Assembly: GCF_042453785.1 (NCBI RefSeq)
Contig: NC_091675.1
Location: 3,422,501 to 3,486,500 of the forward strand
Source of the DNA: Malus domestica
Lineage: Eukaryota; Streptophyta; Magnoliopsida; Rosales; Rosaceae
Direction of reading: 5' to 3'
Length of the DNA stretch: 64,000 bases
The notes beneath the pieces were generated by a model. It was not told the DNA's origin, ran no database searches, and saw only the letters and a program-made list of their open reading frames with translations. The stretch's first letter is position 1; each line of letters begins with the position of its first letter. Positions 12,673 through 23,623 of this stretch are shown piece after piece. Both the position numbers and the translations under genes were made by a program.

Positions 12673-14072
12673 CCAAGGTATTAAATATCGGTAATATCGA
12701 AAATATCGGTAGTCTGAAAACACGGAAATATCGGTAAAATATCGATATCGATAAAAATTACATGGAAACCACGGAAATTGTAAGAAAAACTTGGAAATTT
12801 TAATTGAAACTTTGCAAGATGTTTATTTAGTCAATTATCTATTAGTTTATCACAAAAAATTGGAAGGAAATGCATTGCATGATGGATTTAACTGATTTAA
12901 ATTGATTATATAGCGAGCTGGCAAACATTGTGAGTGTAAAAAATATGTAGTAATTAATGAAAAAAGTTTAAAGACACCACAATTATTATATATAATGAAT
13001 TAGTACAATATTTTACACTTTATATATTGCATTTTTTTTTCTCTCAGATAACACACACAGACTGACACATAGCCTGGATATTTTGAAAGCAGGTTTGGAT
13101 TTTTTTTTTCTTCTCTCGGATAACACACACACACACCCCACTTCTACACACACACACTTCAAAGTGCACCCCACTTCTACACACACACGCACAGACACAC
13201 TGTAACAACCCAACCCCAAATTTTTATATATTTTCGTGGTTCCCCAAATAATTATGAAATTATCGTTTTAGTCCCCTATCTTAACCAAATCTGGACCATT
13301 CATCTTGATTTCCAAATTCTCTCAAGCTACCACATGGCAGCACCCTAGCACCCTCACGTATCTCTCTCTCTCCCCACCCCGTGACCTCTTTCTCCTTCTT
13401 TCTTCTCTGCACTCACTCTCCCTCTCTCGAAGACCCTCACTATTTCACCCTTTGACCCACACCCGAGAGCACCCACGCACACCCTTCGTGGTACTCCGTC
13501 GACGGCATCGTCATCACCTTCTACACGTCGTCGTCTCTCTCTCTCTCTTTCTCTCTTTCCCGTCGCTGCACAACTCGACGAAACCCCAAGAACCTCCGGC
13601 GAGTTCTTCATGGGTTATGGTTAGGTAAGCCTCGAACCTCTATTTCCGTGTTGGTTTGTTGCTTGGATGTGATTATTGAGGTTATTTTGTCCTTTTTACC
13701 AAGGATTTAGCACGGAATCAGCCCGGGAATAGGCGCACCCATCTTCGGCGAGACCGTGGGTGTCGAGAGGTTTTCCGACCACCACGGGTCGTTTCACGGC
13801 AAATGGAAGGTATAAACGCACTCCTCTCGTCTCGTGCTTTTGTTTGATACCTAGATCGGGGTCTAGAACCCTTGTTTGTGGTCGGCCGGAGCTGTAGAAG
13901 CTCCGGCGTTCTTCTCCGAGTAGCACGGTTAAAAAAATATCGTGATATTTCCAAAATATCGCGATATTATCGATATTGCTGAAAACCATTTGGATACCTA
14001 TTTAAATATCCATTACCTGAAAAACCGATAATATCGGCGATATTTCGCCGATATTATCGATATTTTCTTCCA
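12673..14072. mobile_element. 1.4-kb element with iterated ATATCG ends, absent from unit 2
   Basis: Both ends carry clustered ATATCG/CGATAT words (12685-12755 and 13935-14065) in inverted orientation. The flanks are near-identical 9-bp repeats (TAATCATAG at 12664-12672, TGATCATAG at 14073-14081). Unit 2 has an uninterrupted counterpart (gaatcataacatcatg, near 29485), so this is a filled/empty pair. The interior has an AC-rich simple repeat (about 13110-13200) and a pyrimidine-rich stretch (13360-13620). It also has a sequence beginning TGTAACAACCC near 13200 that resembles the start of the LTR at 23963. Open frames inside look like low-complexity translations and no transposase was recognised. 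Mutator-like membership is inferred from the TSD size. Confidence 0.7.
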
Positions 14073-14179
14073 TGATCATAGCATCATGTAAAATAGCATA
14101 ATATTATTATAAGTAAAAGGATGTGACAACTTCACTGTAGTAGATGCTTTATAAAATGTTGACGTATCGAGTGATCTTA

Positions 14180-14589
14180 GGCCATCTCCAGCCGAAAGAG
14201 CTAAACATAGCTCCGTCTAGAATTATAGCCTTGCAAAAATTATTTTTAAATGAGCAGTGTCAAGCCATACTCATATACCATCTCCAACTGAATAGGCTAA
14301 ACATAGCCCTCTCAATAATTTATTAGTTTTAATTTTAGACTTTACATTTATTAGTTAATTTAATTAAATTACTAATAAATTTGAATCCATTATTGCAATT
14401 GAGGAGTTGAGTGCCAAAAAATGGCTAAGAGGAGGACTACATTTGGCCAACCTAATGCCTCTTTGGCCATATAATGGTCTGGTGGGCTTCATAGAATTAT
14501 AGCCTAATCATCGTTTAGAGATGATTTTTTGGACAAATCATACAATTTTTTTGCTTTTAAACCTTTAGTCATCTCCAATGGAGATGGCA
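14180..14589. mobile_element. MITE, Harbinger-like (410 bp)
   Basis: The ends are GGCCATCTCCA at the left and TGGAGATGGCA at the right, flanked by TTA on both sides (14177-14179 and 14590-14592). The paralogous site in unit 2 (near 29605) is continuous and lacks the insert. A 3-bp TWA-type target duplication fits PIF/Harbinger-derived MITEs. Confidence 0.6.
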
Positions 14590-15739
14590 TTATATCGCAT
14601 ATTCCAGGCACGGACCCCTGTACATGCTAATTTGGGCTATGATATAAGACTTTTATTTTATTTTATTCTATTCAAAATTAGTGATTATGGCCTTTTAAGT
14701 TGGAGTTATGCTATGAAACTAAAATTTTAAACCAAATGATGTGAATATTTGATTATTTACTTAAGTGTTGATTAATATGTTTATTTCCTATTGATGATAC
14801 ATCATTTGTCATTTGATTTGCAAATTTAGTTTAAAATTTTAATTTCCCTAGATTATCCTTTTAAGTTATAACTTATAAGAGCTCAACCATGTGTAATAGG
14901 TTAACAACTAAGCCAAACAATAGAAAAGAGCCGGTCCCACCCTAACAACTAAGCCATTCTAAATCTTAAATCTATATGCAAGTGGTGAAAAGATGTTGAA
15001 CTCTAACATGATGGCTTGAGTTCGAATCATATCAGTGACAACTTCACTGTAGTAGCTGCTTTATAAAATGTTGAGATATCAAGTTACCTTAAATCGCATA
15101 TGCCAGGCACGGACCCATCCACACGATAATTTGGGCTATAATATGAGATTTTTATTTTATTTTTTTCAAAATTAGCAAGTATTGCCTCTTAAGTTATAAG
15201 AGATTTTCACCAATTGGTGGAGGACAATGACAATTAGAAAGCAAGAGCAACAAAATTGCTCTCACCATTCATTCTAAATAGTAATTGTCTTTGTGCAAGT
15301 CCATCCATTTGGAAGGAAGAAGGACAAAGGCAAGGGCGATTACCATTCACAAACATATATTTTTTAATGTTTTATTCATCTTATCCCCACATATCATTAT
15401 CGTCGTAGATTTTTGGATAATTTTAACTGTTTAATTTGCAAGGGTGTTGAACTTTGTAAGATTTTTAAAGTGTGAACTTTGTAAGTTTGTTAATATTTTA
15501 AATTTTATTTGGTAATCTTTATGATTTTTTTTTAAAATTTTTTAAAATTAGATTAATCTTAACCATTGAATTCAATAATTTTTTGAAATTAAAGGCTCAC
15601 AAAGAGCTATGTGGGCGGGGAAGTGGCAGATACTCGGACGTGGGGAGTTGCAAACGGTTTGGGGAAGTGGCAGATTCTCTAACGCTGAGAGTGGCAAATA
15701 GCTGCTGGGCTTCAACTCGGGCGCAAGCCCTTGCAATTG

Positions 15740-15937
15740 GGAGATGGATTGTCTGCCATCCCCTTTTCATACCCTCCTTATACCTTTATGTTTTGTGCGA
15801 TCACGGTTAAGCCACGTCAACATTTCATATTAATTTTTTTATAAAAATAAGAAGACAAAAACAAATGTTGACGTAGCTTAACCATGACCGCATAAAACAG
15901 AATGGTATGGGGAGGGGAGGGCAGACAATCCATCTCC
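15740..15937. mobile_element. Mutator-like MITE (198 bp) with empty site in unit 2
   Basis: The inverted ends are GGAGATGGATTGTCTGCC and GGCAGACAATCCATCTCC. The 9-bp repeat TTGCAATTG flanks both sides (15731-15739 and 15938-15946). Unit 2 shows a single TTGCAATTG at about 30710 with no insert, the pre-insertion state. Confidence 0.88.
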
Positions 15938-15999
15938 TTGCAATTGCTGAAGGAGCAGGTGCCCTTGCAATTGCTGAAAGGGCAGCTGTCCTTCCATTA

Positions 16000-18237
16000 A
16001 TATCTTCGACACATGCACACACAAAAAAAAACCCGATTAACGAATTAGATTTTAAATTGATGTTCACATTCATTAATCACATTGTTAACCACATGTGTAA
16101 TATTAAAGATGAAGACTTATTTTATATGTTATAGTAACTAGTAAGTAGTTGTGGTACATGTAACATTAAGTAGAAAACGACTTACAATCTTAAGGTGATT
16201 TAGGACATCTAAATCGGATGTGCTCTTTCCACACACACCTAGGACTTCTTCTCTTGCTTTTTCTTGCCAGTTGGATGCATAGATAAGACAATCATAGCCC
16301 AAGTCAGCCAGTTGGCTGTGGTTTCTTGGCCAGCAAAGTAGAACAGCTTTCACTCCTCTATGACATCCTCAATTGTCATGCTAGTTTGCTCTTGTTCGTT
16401 GCATTGTAATAGTAAGCCCAGCAAATCATTTGCAGCCTCATCCCCATTTTCCATGGCTGCTTGCTCTTTCTTGATAATCGTACCCTTTAATATTGCTTTG
16501 GTTTCGTTGTCCAACTTGTACCTCATCCTGTTCTTTTTAGTGGGTTTGAATATGTGTCGAGAGAGAAAACTATCTAGGTTTAACAAATGTCCATGAAATT
16601 TGAAATCAAGACATGCTCTAACAAAGCGAGAACATAATGTCGCTAGCCTAAAAAGTAATGTGCAGATAAAAACTACATGATAAAATGTTGTTAGTTTTAA
16701 TAAGTACGTAGCATTATGCCTTTTGCCTGGAAAATAGAAATCATAGTAGGCTTCAAGCACTAAAACAGCTTGCTTTTTTTGAAGCTCAAGTATTTTCTTC
16801 CCCTCTTCGCAGTTGCTTCCAAAGGCTGTTCTAGTTATAAAATCACTAGCAAGGTTTCGAAATTCAGGAGCTACATCTAGTTCACATCTTCCTTCATGTT
16901 CAACTAAGCTTTCTCATTGATTGATCAGACTAGAACAACTGGTTACAAACGCAGGCATGATCTCTTGTAAGTTTATTTATTTATTTATTTTTAATTTTAT
17001 CTAGCAACCAGAAAGTAGAAGTTATTCGATTAAGTGGTATAGGTCTCTAATAACTGTAATTTGCAGTGGAAGAGGAAGGGCTCGTTACATTAAGCAGCCA
17101 AGCAGTGATTTAAGATTTTTGACCTATAATTCTCAAGGTGGAAAGCAAGTTTGATGAGCCTTCTGCGTTTGGCCCATTGCTCCCCTTCCAAGGTTGAGGT
17201 GCCCATTTGTTGAAGATTGACAAGTGTGTTCAGCGGTGGCATTGTAACGTGTCCATTTTTTTTTTCTGCTAATATCAACTTTATCAGCTCTGGGTCAGCC
17301 ACCATCAGCCTTGGCTTGATTCAGGGCTGGTTTGGTATTATTTGAAAAAAAAGCTGTTTTTACTGTGCTTTGAGAATAAGCAGCTATGAAATAAAGCAAC
17401 AGAGTATTTGGTAAATTTTTTTGTATAAGTACTTTTAAAAAAAAAGCAATATTATAGTGTTTGGTAAACTTTTATGTAAAACAGATGTGAAAAAAAAATC
17501 GATTTTTCAAAGCTGGGTTTTGCAGCTTTGTGTTTTTGGCTTTTTTTTCACCCAAAACTGTGAAAAAAAGCTGAAGCTGAATGTTTACCAAACACAAAAA
17601 AACTCCGAGCTTTTTTTTATATTCATTTTTTTTCGGAATCACCTCAGTACCAAACCAGGCCTCAATCCAACCCAAACTCACTTCTAAAACAAAATTAAAA
17701 TGTCATTGACCATTACATAACTAAAATTTAGAGAAAAGTACTTGCAACTTACATGGAATGATTGTCATTTCTTTTGCAATGAGTAACAATTTGGCATTTT
17801 TGATGAGTTACATTACGTCTAACTTTCATTTGCATATACATATGAATGACTTGTCACATGTAAAAATTGTAGCAATGCTCAAATCTAAAAATGCATTATT
17901 ATTGACACTAAATCTCAAATTGTAAGGGCAAAACGTGCATATATTATTATTTACCATAATTCTGCACTATTTGATGAAAAAATCGAAAGACACGTGGAGC
18001 AATCTGGTGGTTGAGGGACATGGGTTTGGACCAGGTTTCCTTGCTGGACATGCTAATCTCTTTCATGTCATCCTGGAAAAGCCTGTAAGATCTGCCTCTG
18101 ATCCCTTGCTTTCTCAACTGCTTCCCCAGGCTCCTGGGTCTAAACCAGTGGACATGAACAACTCTCGGAACAGAAACAAGAATAACAGAAACCAAGGAGA
18201 ATACCAACGTTTTGATAAAAATAAGATAATCTTCCAT
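16000..18237 (-). pseudogene. Cytochrome P450, CYP72A-type (copy B), decayed
   Basis: This is the unit-1 counterpart of the intact P450 at 31197-33598. Exon 1 (18237 to about 17957) still reads MEDYLIFIK onward. Exon 2 (about 17119-17690) is interrupted by a 338-bp MITE at 17324-17661 and has a 1-base deletion near its 3' end. Exon 3 (about 16731-16970) has TGG changed to TGA near 16918. Exon 4 (about 16187-16556) has TGC changed to TGA near 16350 and a 1-base deletion near 16276. Exon 5, which carries the heme cysteine, is missing: homology to the paralogue stops at about 16000, the first few bases of exon 5. Several independent lesions make this a clear pseudogene. Confidence 0.93.
17324..17661. 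mobile_element. Harbinger/Tourist-like MITE inside P450 pseudogene exon 2 (338 bp)
   Basis: The ends GGGCTGGTTTGG and CCAAACCAGGCC are inverted repeats. The flanking TCA (17321-17323 and 17662-17664) is a 3-bp target duplication. The intact paralogue at 32870-32890 has a single TCA at the same codon position. The interior is A/T-rich with long imperfect palindromy and no coding potential. Confidence 0.82.
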
Positions 18238-18420
18238 TTTATCTTTTTGTTTGGTTAATTGCTGCAGTGAAAGTAAAGCTAGTTCATGAAACTGAGACAA
18301 AGTAGTGAAGAATTTATAGGTCCATGCATGCAAGTTTGTGTGGTGCTTAAGAACTAATAGACCCAAGTTTTTTGCACAGAGTCAGAAATACCCATGTCGT
18401 TACTCCTTTTCAACATTGAC

Positions 18421-19500
18421 GTGTAGAAACTTTATTAACATCTGGAGATCATAATGAATCAAGCAATTAAACTACGTATGAATGACTTAATGTGTTTTGC
18501 AGTAAACCATAATTGGAGAAACTATTATGGGACCTATTTGCAGTGGAAGACATCATGACTTTGACTAGTGTTTGATCTTCCCTTTTTCCGAAATCCTTTT
18601 AGTGTTCCTTGCTCTCAATATGACTAGTAATCATGAGAGAGCGACAGTGTTTTGTGAAGAGGGATCAAGCCAATTATACGATGCAACTACTCTTTCTATC
18701 GTGGAGACAGTTGCCGTCAGTTTTTAAGGAGTTTGTAACCAACTCCAATTCAAATAATTAAATACGTTATATTTAACGTGTATTAGGTCTAATATATCAC
18801 AATCCCTATTTACTTGTTGTCTGACATACCAAAATAAATAGTTTGATCAACTCACATATAGAAAAACTCTTACATTCTCCCACATGATTGTAATCAAACT
18901 ATCAACCAATGTTATATCTAACAAGTAAATGGTGATCACTGAATCATGAACATAATGACCATCCAATTGTATTCAAAGATTTATTAGTTGAACTTCAGAC
19001 AACTTAAAACAACCTATGTATTATGACTCCATTGTTGCTTTAGTGGTTTGTTTTCGACTTCTCCATGAAACTGCACCACCATCTAATATGAATACATACC
19101 CAGTGGTTGACATTCTGTCATCTATGCAACCACCTAGATCAGCATAATTGTAACATATTACTTCCAAATTCTCAACTCGATGAAAATCCATAACATAAGG
19201 TTGTGTTTTCTTCAAATACCTCAATACCTTTTTACCTGCATTCCAATGAGTTAAAATCTACCCAACACACTCAGTGCAAAAACCAAATCAGGCCTAGTGC
19301 AAACTTGTGCATACATCACACTAAATAAAACTCTTTGGTGATTCATTTAAACATCTTATGATTGCATAGAATCAACAAGATATCAAGTAAAAAGGACCCA
19401 ACGGTAATTTGGCACATTGTTCGTCAGAGCTTCAATTTGAGATCATAATACCTTTTCGAAAAGAGAACGACTCATTGTCCTAACTAGCGGACTTAACTTA
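18421..19500 (-). mobile_element. Ty1/copia fragment and flanking DNA at the unit-2 boundary
   Basis: About 19021-19330 on the minus strand translates, with a stop and frame change, to the end of copia RT and to RNase H. Visible motifs are LMYAQVCTRPDLVFALSVLGRF, KVLRYLKKTQ, a degenerate ADLGGC, and STTGYVFILDGGAVSWRS.KQ. The conserved first RNase H region is recognisable but broken. No LTRs were identified. The remainder (18421-18760) is AT-rich with nothing recognised. The fragment sits where the missing 5' exons of the unit-2 MYB should lie. Confidence 0.72.
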
Positions 19501-19719
19501 CAGGTAAGCTTCCGGGAAACAGGAAATGCACTAAATCTTTCATATTGTTAATAAAGGGATATTTAATCTACCCAAATTTACAAAGAAGAAAATTCGAATT
19601 TGGGTGCAAAGATGCCGACGCATCGCCATGACTAGCAGACTTAACTTACATCTAGAATGTTTTTGTGTTTAATAAACATTTAGTTACAGTTCTATTAATT
19701 GTGTTGCTTGTGAATATAG

Positions 19720-20053
19720 GTGGTCGTTGATTGCCGGAAGGCTACCTGGTCGAACAGATAACGAGATCAAGAATTATTGGAACTCTTGTCTGGGCAAAAA
19801 GATGAAGCAAAACAGAGCAGTTTTAAAGACAGAGCAAGAGTCCTCTGAGCCTAACAATATAAAAGCAATGGAGGTGAATGCTTTGACAATTGAAAGAGAA
19901 GACGCCTTCAAACGTGAGGAGAACTTCAAGTTCGGCTTGAATGTCAACGAATTCTTCGACTGCTCGGGCAGCGACGACGGGCCTCTGAATTTGGAGTGGA
20001 TGAATAAATTCGTTGAAATGGATGAGAGTTGGTTTACTTTGCATGACATTTGA
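19720..20053 (+). pseudogene. R2R3-MYB exon 3 duplicate (5'-truncated gene copy)
   Basis: This is a copy of exon 3 of the MYB at 6618-7504: identical length (334 nt), same acceptor (tatag), same stop, and an open frame throughout. It encodes [20 protein letters not shown], then a divergent C-terminus ending in the same acidic/aromatic tail. Upstream, intron 2 is conserved back to about 19525. The exon 2 donor is lost: the sequence reads AACAGGA where unit 1 has AACAGGT. The rest of exon 2 and all of exon 1 are absent, replaced by copia-derived DNA. Without R2 and most of R3 it cannot bind DNA as an R2R3-MYB, unless spliced to an unseen 5' exon. Confidence 0.85.
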
Positions 20054-21150
20054 GCGATGTTTTTATTTTTATTTGATTATTTTATTTTCAGGGTTCGTGA
20101 TAGTTGTTAGCGATGCATTTGTGAGGGCTTTTTTTGCAAATTTTAGGAAAATCCCACTTCATGTTTGATCCTTTTGTATGTAGTTTCAATTGAGGTTTAT
20201 TTTCCTTGAATTAACAGATCATGTTTCGATGTTACAATCTTTTTTATATATTATGCAGATATTTTAGCATATTTTTTCATTTGTGAGTGATTGAGTTTGA
20301 GAAATCTTTTAGAGAAGAAAGTGGTTGATTTATCGATTTTGGTCAGATTTATTCTTTAATTTTATTGGGTTGCAAAACCAATACTCAAGCTGGAGAAAGG
20401 ATTCTCTTTCTCCTCTATTCACTCCTATTTGAACGGTTACGATTATATTTCGTAAACATCTTATATTGATTTTTTATACAAACAATAAGACCAAAAGCAA
20501 AGTGTAAGAGAAAGAGAAGGAAAGGAATAGGAATAGGAAAAGAGAAAATCTTACTCCACTTAAGATTGGTGCAGGTACTACATTATTCATATGCTCAAGA
20601 CACACAAGAGCCAAAGGTTACACTATCCGTTGTGTTAGTCTTGAGTGAACGGATAACATGACACAAGTTGCTTTACAAAGAATTTCTCCTCACACTGAGA
20701 CTTGCTATAAATTCATTTCCAAGATGTTATTCCCATTATTTAATTGATCAATTCGGTAAAAAAGAAGTGACTTTCGTACTTTCAATTTCTCTCATAGACG
20801 TTGTCTAAAGACTTAAGATTTAATAAATCAAAAGGGAGTTAAAGGAGAAAACCAATGAAATGAGTGCATAATAAGAAAATTAGATCACTATCTTGATAAA
20901 TAACATAGTTTTAAACTTAATTTGAAACTAGTTTTATTATAAGAAATCATAGTGATTTTGAATATTTTACAATCTTTCCTGCATACGATATTAAATATTA
21001 AATATTAAATATTTTACAATTGTCACTCTATATTAAATATATTAACCATCTACGCTTGATATTAAATATTTTACAATCTTTTCGGCACTCAAATTACTTG
21101 ATGATCCAACGTTTAGTCAAATCTACTTATTGGGCAACAATTTCAGCATC
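20054..21150. other. Intergenic spacer, unit 2
   Basis: It is homologous to 7505-8836. A purine-rich stretch at about 20395-20565 has no counterpart in unit 1 and may be a small insertion (agagaaa/tttctct words at its ends). AT-rich ttaaatatt repeats lie at 20985-21070. No gene is seen. Confidence 0.5.
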
Positions 21151-23623
21151 TTATATTCTGTGTAGTATGATTGGGGCTCCATGTTTTGGCTTAACGGAAA
21201 TCGACATAACAGGAGCATGAGTGTAAGAAGGTGAGAGCTCAAATGAAAAATGCTGAAGAATCATCGCCAGAGCCACTTTTGTTTCAAACCCAGCAAAAGT
21301 TTGCCCTATACATGTTCGAGGGCCCAAACCAAATGGGAAGAATACAACTTCATCCTTTGATGCCTTCCCAACTCCATCAGCAAATCTCTCGGGGTTGAAC
21401 TCCTCAACATCTTCACCCCAATATTTTGGATCGTGATGAAGAAAAAGAACCGGAAAAACGAAATCAACCCCAGCAGGGATGGAAAGGCCTCCTACATTTG
21501 TTTTCTGGTGGGTGTGCCTAAATAGAAGAACTACAACTGGATATAGCCTCAAAACTTCATTCAATATCATCGACACCTGCAAAAACAGAAGAAAATAATC
21601 GAGTAATAAAGTAAGACATTTATTGAGCACATTGTGAATCGTGTTTGTATGAGATATGAGTCGAGGATAATTAGTAATTGTAGCTTACTCGTGTAAAGAA
21701 AACTTACGATTTTGAGGTGTTTTATGTCATATAAATCAGGCGTTTTCTTTCCAAACACACGGAAGACTTCTTCTCTTGCCTTTTCTTGCCAGTTTGGATG
21801 CATGCATAATAAAATCATCGTCCAAGTCAACAAGGTGGTTATGGTTTCTTGGCCAGTAAAGTAGAATGACTTGCACTCCTCTATCACATCCTCAATTGTC
21901 ATGCTATTTTCCTCTTGTGCTTTGCCTTCTAACAGTAAACCCAACAAATCATTATTTGCACCCACTTCACCATTTTCCATGGCTTGCTCTTTCTTCCTGA
22001 TCGCAGCTCTTAATATTGCTTTGATTTCATTGTCCACCCTATACCTCAACCTGTTCTTTTTGGTGGGTATGAATCTGCACAGAAAACAGAAAACTAGCTG
22101 CTTTTTGACAAAATCCGCATCGCCTCTTCTTTACTAAACACCAAAACAAAGCTAAAGAAAAACAAAACACTACTAAAATCCCCAAACTATGTTTGATGTT
22201 TGACAAAAAAACTTAAAATTGCTTTTAGGTTTTACAACAGAAAAACTTAAAATTGCTTTTAGGTTTTACAAGTATTTTCTAGAGAAACATTTGTACATAT
22301 TTCTCCATAAAGCACTTTAAAACGGCTTTTTAGAGAAAGCAGTTGACTTTTTAATAAAAATTTCTGCATATTTGTAATAAAAATATTTCTAGTAAAAATG
22401 TCCAACAGACCTGAGACCTGGAAAATAGAAACCATAATAGGCTTCACGCGATAAAGCGGCTTGCTTTCTCTGAAGCTCAAATAGCTTCTCCTCTTCAAAG
22501 CTGCTTCCAAAGGCCGTTCGAGCTATAACATCAGTAGCCATTTTTTGAAACTCTGGTGCCACATCTACCTCCCTTGATGCTTCAACACCAATTAACTTTT
22601 TCCATCGATCGATCATGCCAGAATAACTGGTTACAAATGAAGCTTCCATACACTGTCACATTTTTATTTTTTTATAACAATCAGAATGTAGAAATAAAAT
22701 TTTACATATGACTTTATAAGTGCAGTTTCTTAACATATTTAGTTTTCATTTTTCAAAACAAAAAACTTAATCTAATAATTAATTTTTTTTAAAACAACAT
22801 AATTACGCTTAAGATTTTACCTTTAATTTCTCAATGTGGAAAGCAGGTTTGATGATCCTTTTGCGTTTGGCCCATTGCTCTCCTTCCAAGGTTGAGACGC
22901 CCAATTGAAGAAGTTTCACAAGTGGATTCACGGGTTGCAGTACGAAATGCCCATTTTTGTTTACTAATATATCCTTGATTAGCTCTGGGTCTGTTACTAT
23001 CAGCCTTGGCCTTGTTTCCATCCACCCCAAACTCACTTTTCCTAAACCAATTACAATATAAAGTTTGTTTGGAAAGTGAGTTTTACGAAAAACTATTCAA
23101 GTGTTTTTTTTTTAAACGATAGTATAATGAGCTAAGCTTTATATTTAACTTGTTTTCATAATGTAGTTCAACTTTATCTTTAGTTAAAATGATGTTAAAA
23201 TTTTTACTAAATTTTCTCATCCAAACATAGTATTATTTCCTAGAACTTCCGCATAGCAACACAACCTTATTGTCAAATAAAAGCGTTTTTAGGAAAGAAA
23301 AAAAAACTTACGATCATAAGCATAAATTTTTACGAATTACCATGTTTTTGAATCATTTGATGAAAATATGGGAGGACACGTGGAGCAATCTGGTGGTTGA
23401 GTGACATGGGTTTGGACCATGCTTCTCTGCTGGACGTGCTCATCTCTTTCATGTCATCATGGAAAAGCTTGTAAGATCTGCCTCTGATGCCTTGCTTTCT
23501 CAACTGCTTCTCTAAGCTTCTGGGTCTTACCCAATAGACATGAACAACTCTCAGAACCAAATACAGAATTACAGAAACCAAAGAAAATACCAACATTTTG
23601 ATCAATAAGAAGTAATCTTCCAT
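21151..23623 (-). CDS. Cytochrome P450, CYP72A-type (copy C)
   Basis: Five exons, 23623-23341, 23041-22821, 22652-22411, 22074-21708 and 21576-21151, join in frame with GT..AG introns to 512 residues, exon for exon the same lengths as copy A. Exon 1 is nearly identical to copy A (MEDYFLLIKM, WVRPRSLEKQLRKQG). Other landmarks are TGQET in the I-helix (a threonine replaces the usual alanine), EVLR, PERF, and the heme loop FPFGLGPRTCIG, where L replaces the usual W. It is an ER-anchored monooxygenase by family; the substrate is unknown. It is the recent tandem duplicate of copy A, with most divergence in exon 5 and the I-helix. No stop or frameshift was seen, so it is probably functional. Confidence 0.9.

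Larger units (their letters stand above)
6960..18420. repeat. Tandem segmental duplication, unit 1 (MYB - CYP72A - CYP72A pseudogene)
   Basis: This stretch is collinear with about 19505-33793. Matches include MYB intron 2 and exon 3 (7000-7504 vs 19540-20053), the MYB 3' flank (7505-7900 vs 20054-20400), the first P450 and its introns (8837-11363 vs 21151-23623), the spacer (about 11590-12660 and 15040-15720 vs 28820-30720) and the second P450 (16000-18237 vs about 31620-33598). The two units differ mainly by inserted elements. Confidence 0.85.

Noticed and set aside
13305-13628. 107-residue serine/leucine/histidine-rich open frame
   Set aside because: It is a translation of CT-rich and CA-rich low-complexity DNA inside the 12673-14072 element, and an equally long frame exists on the other strand.
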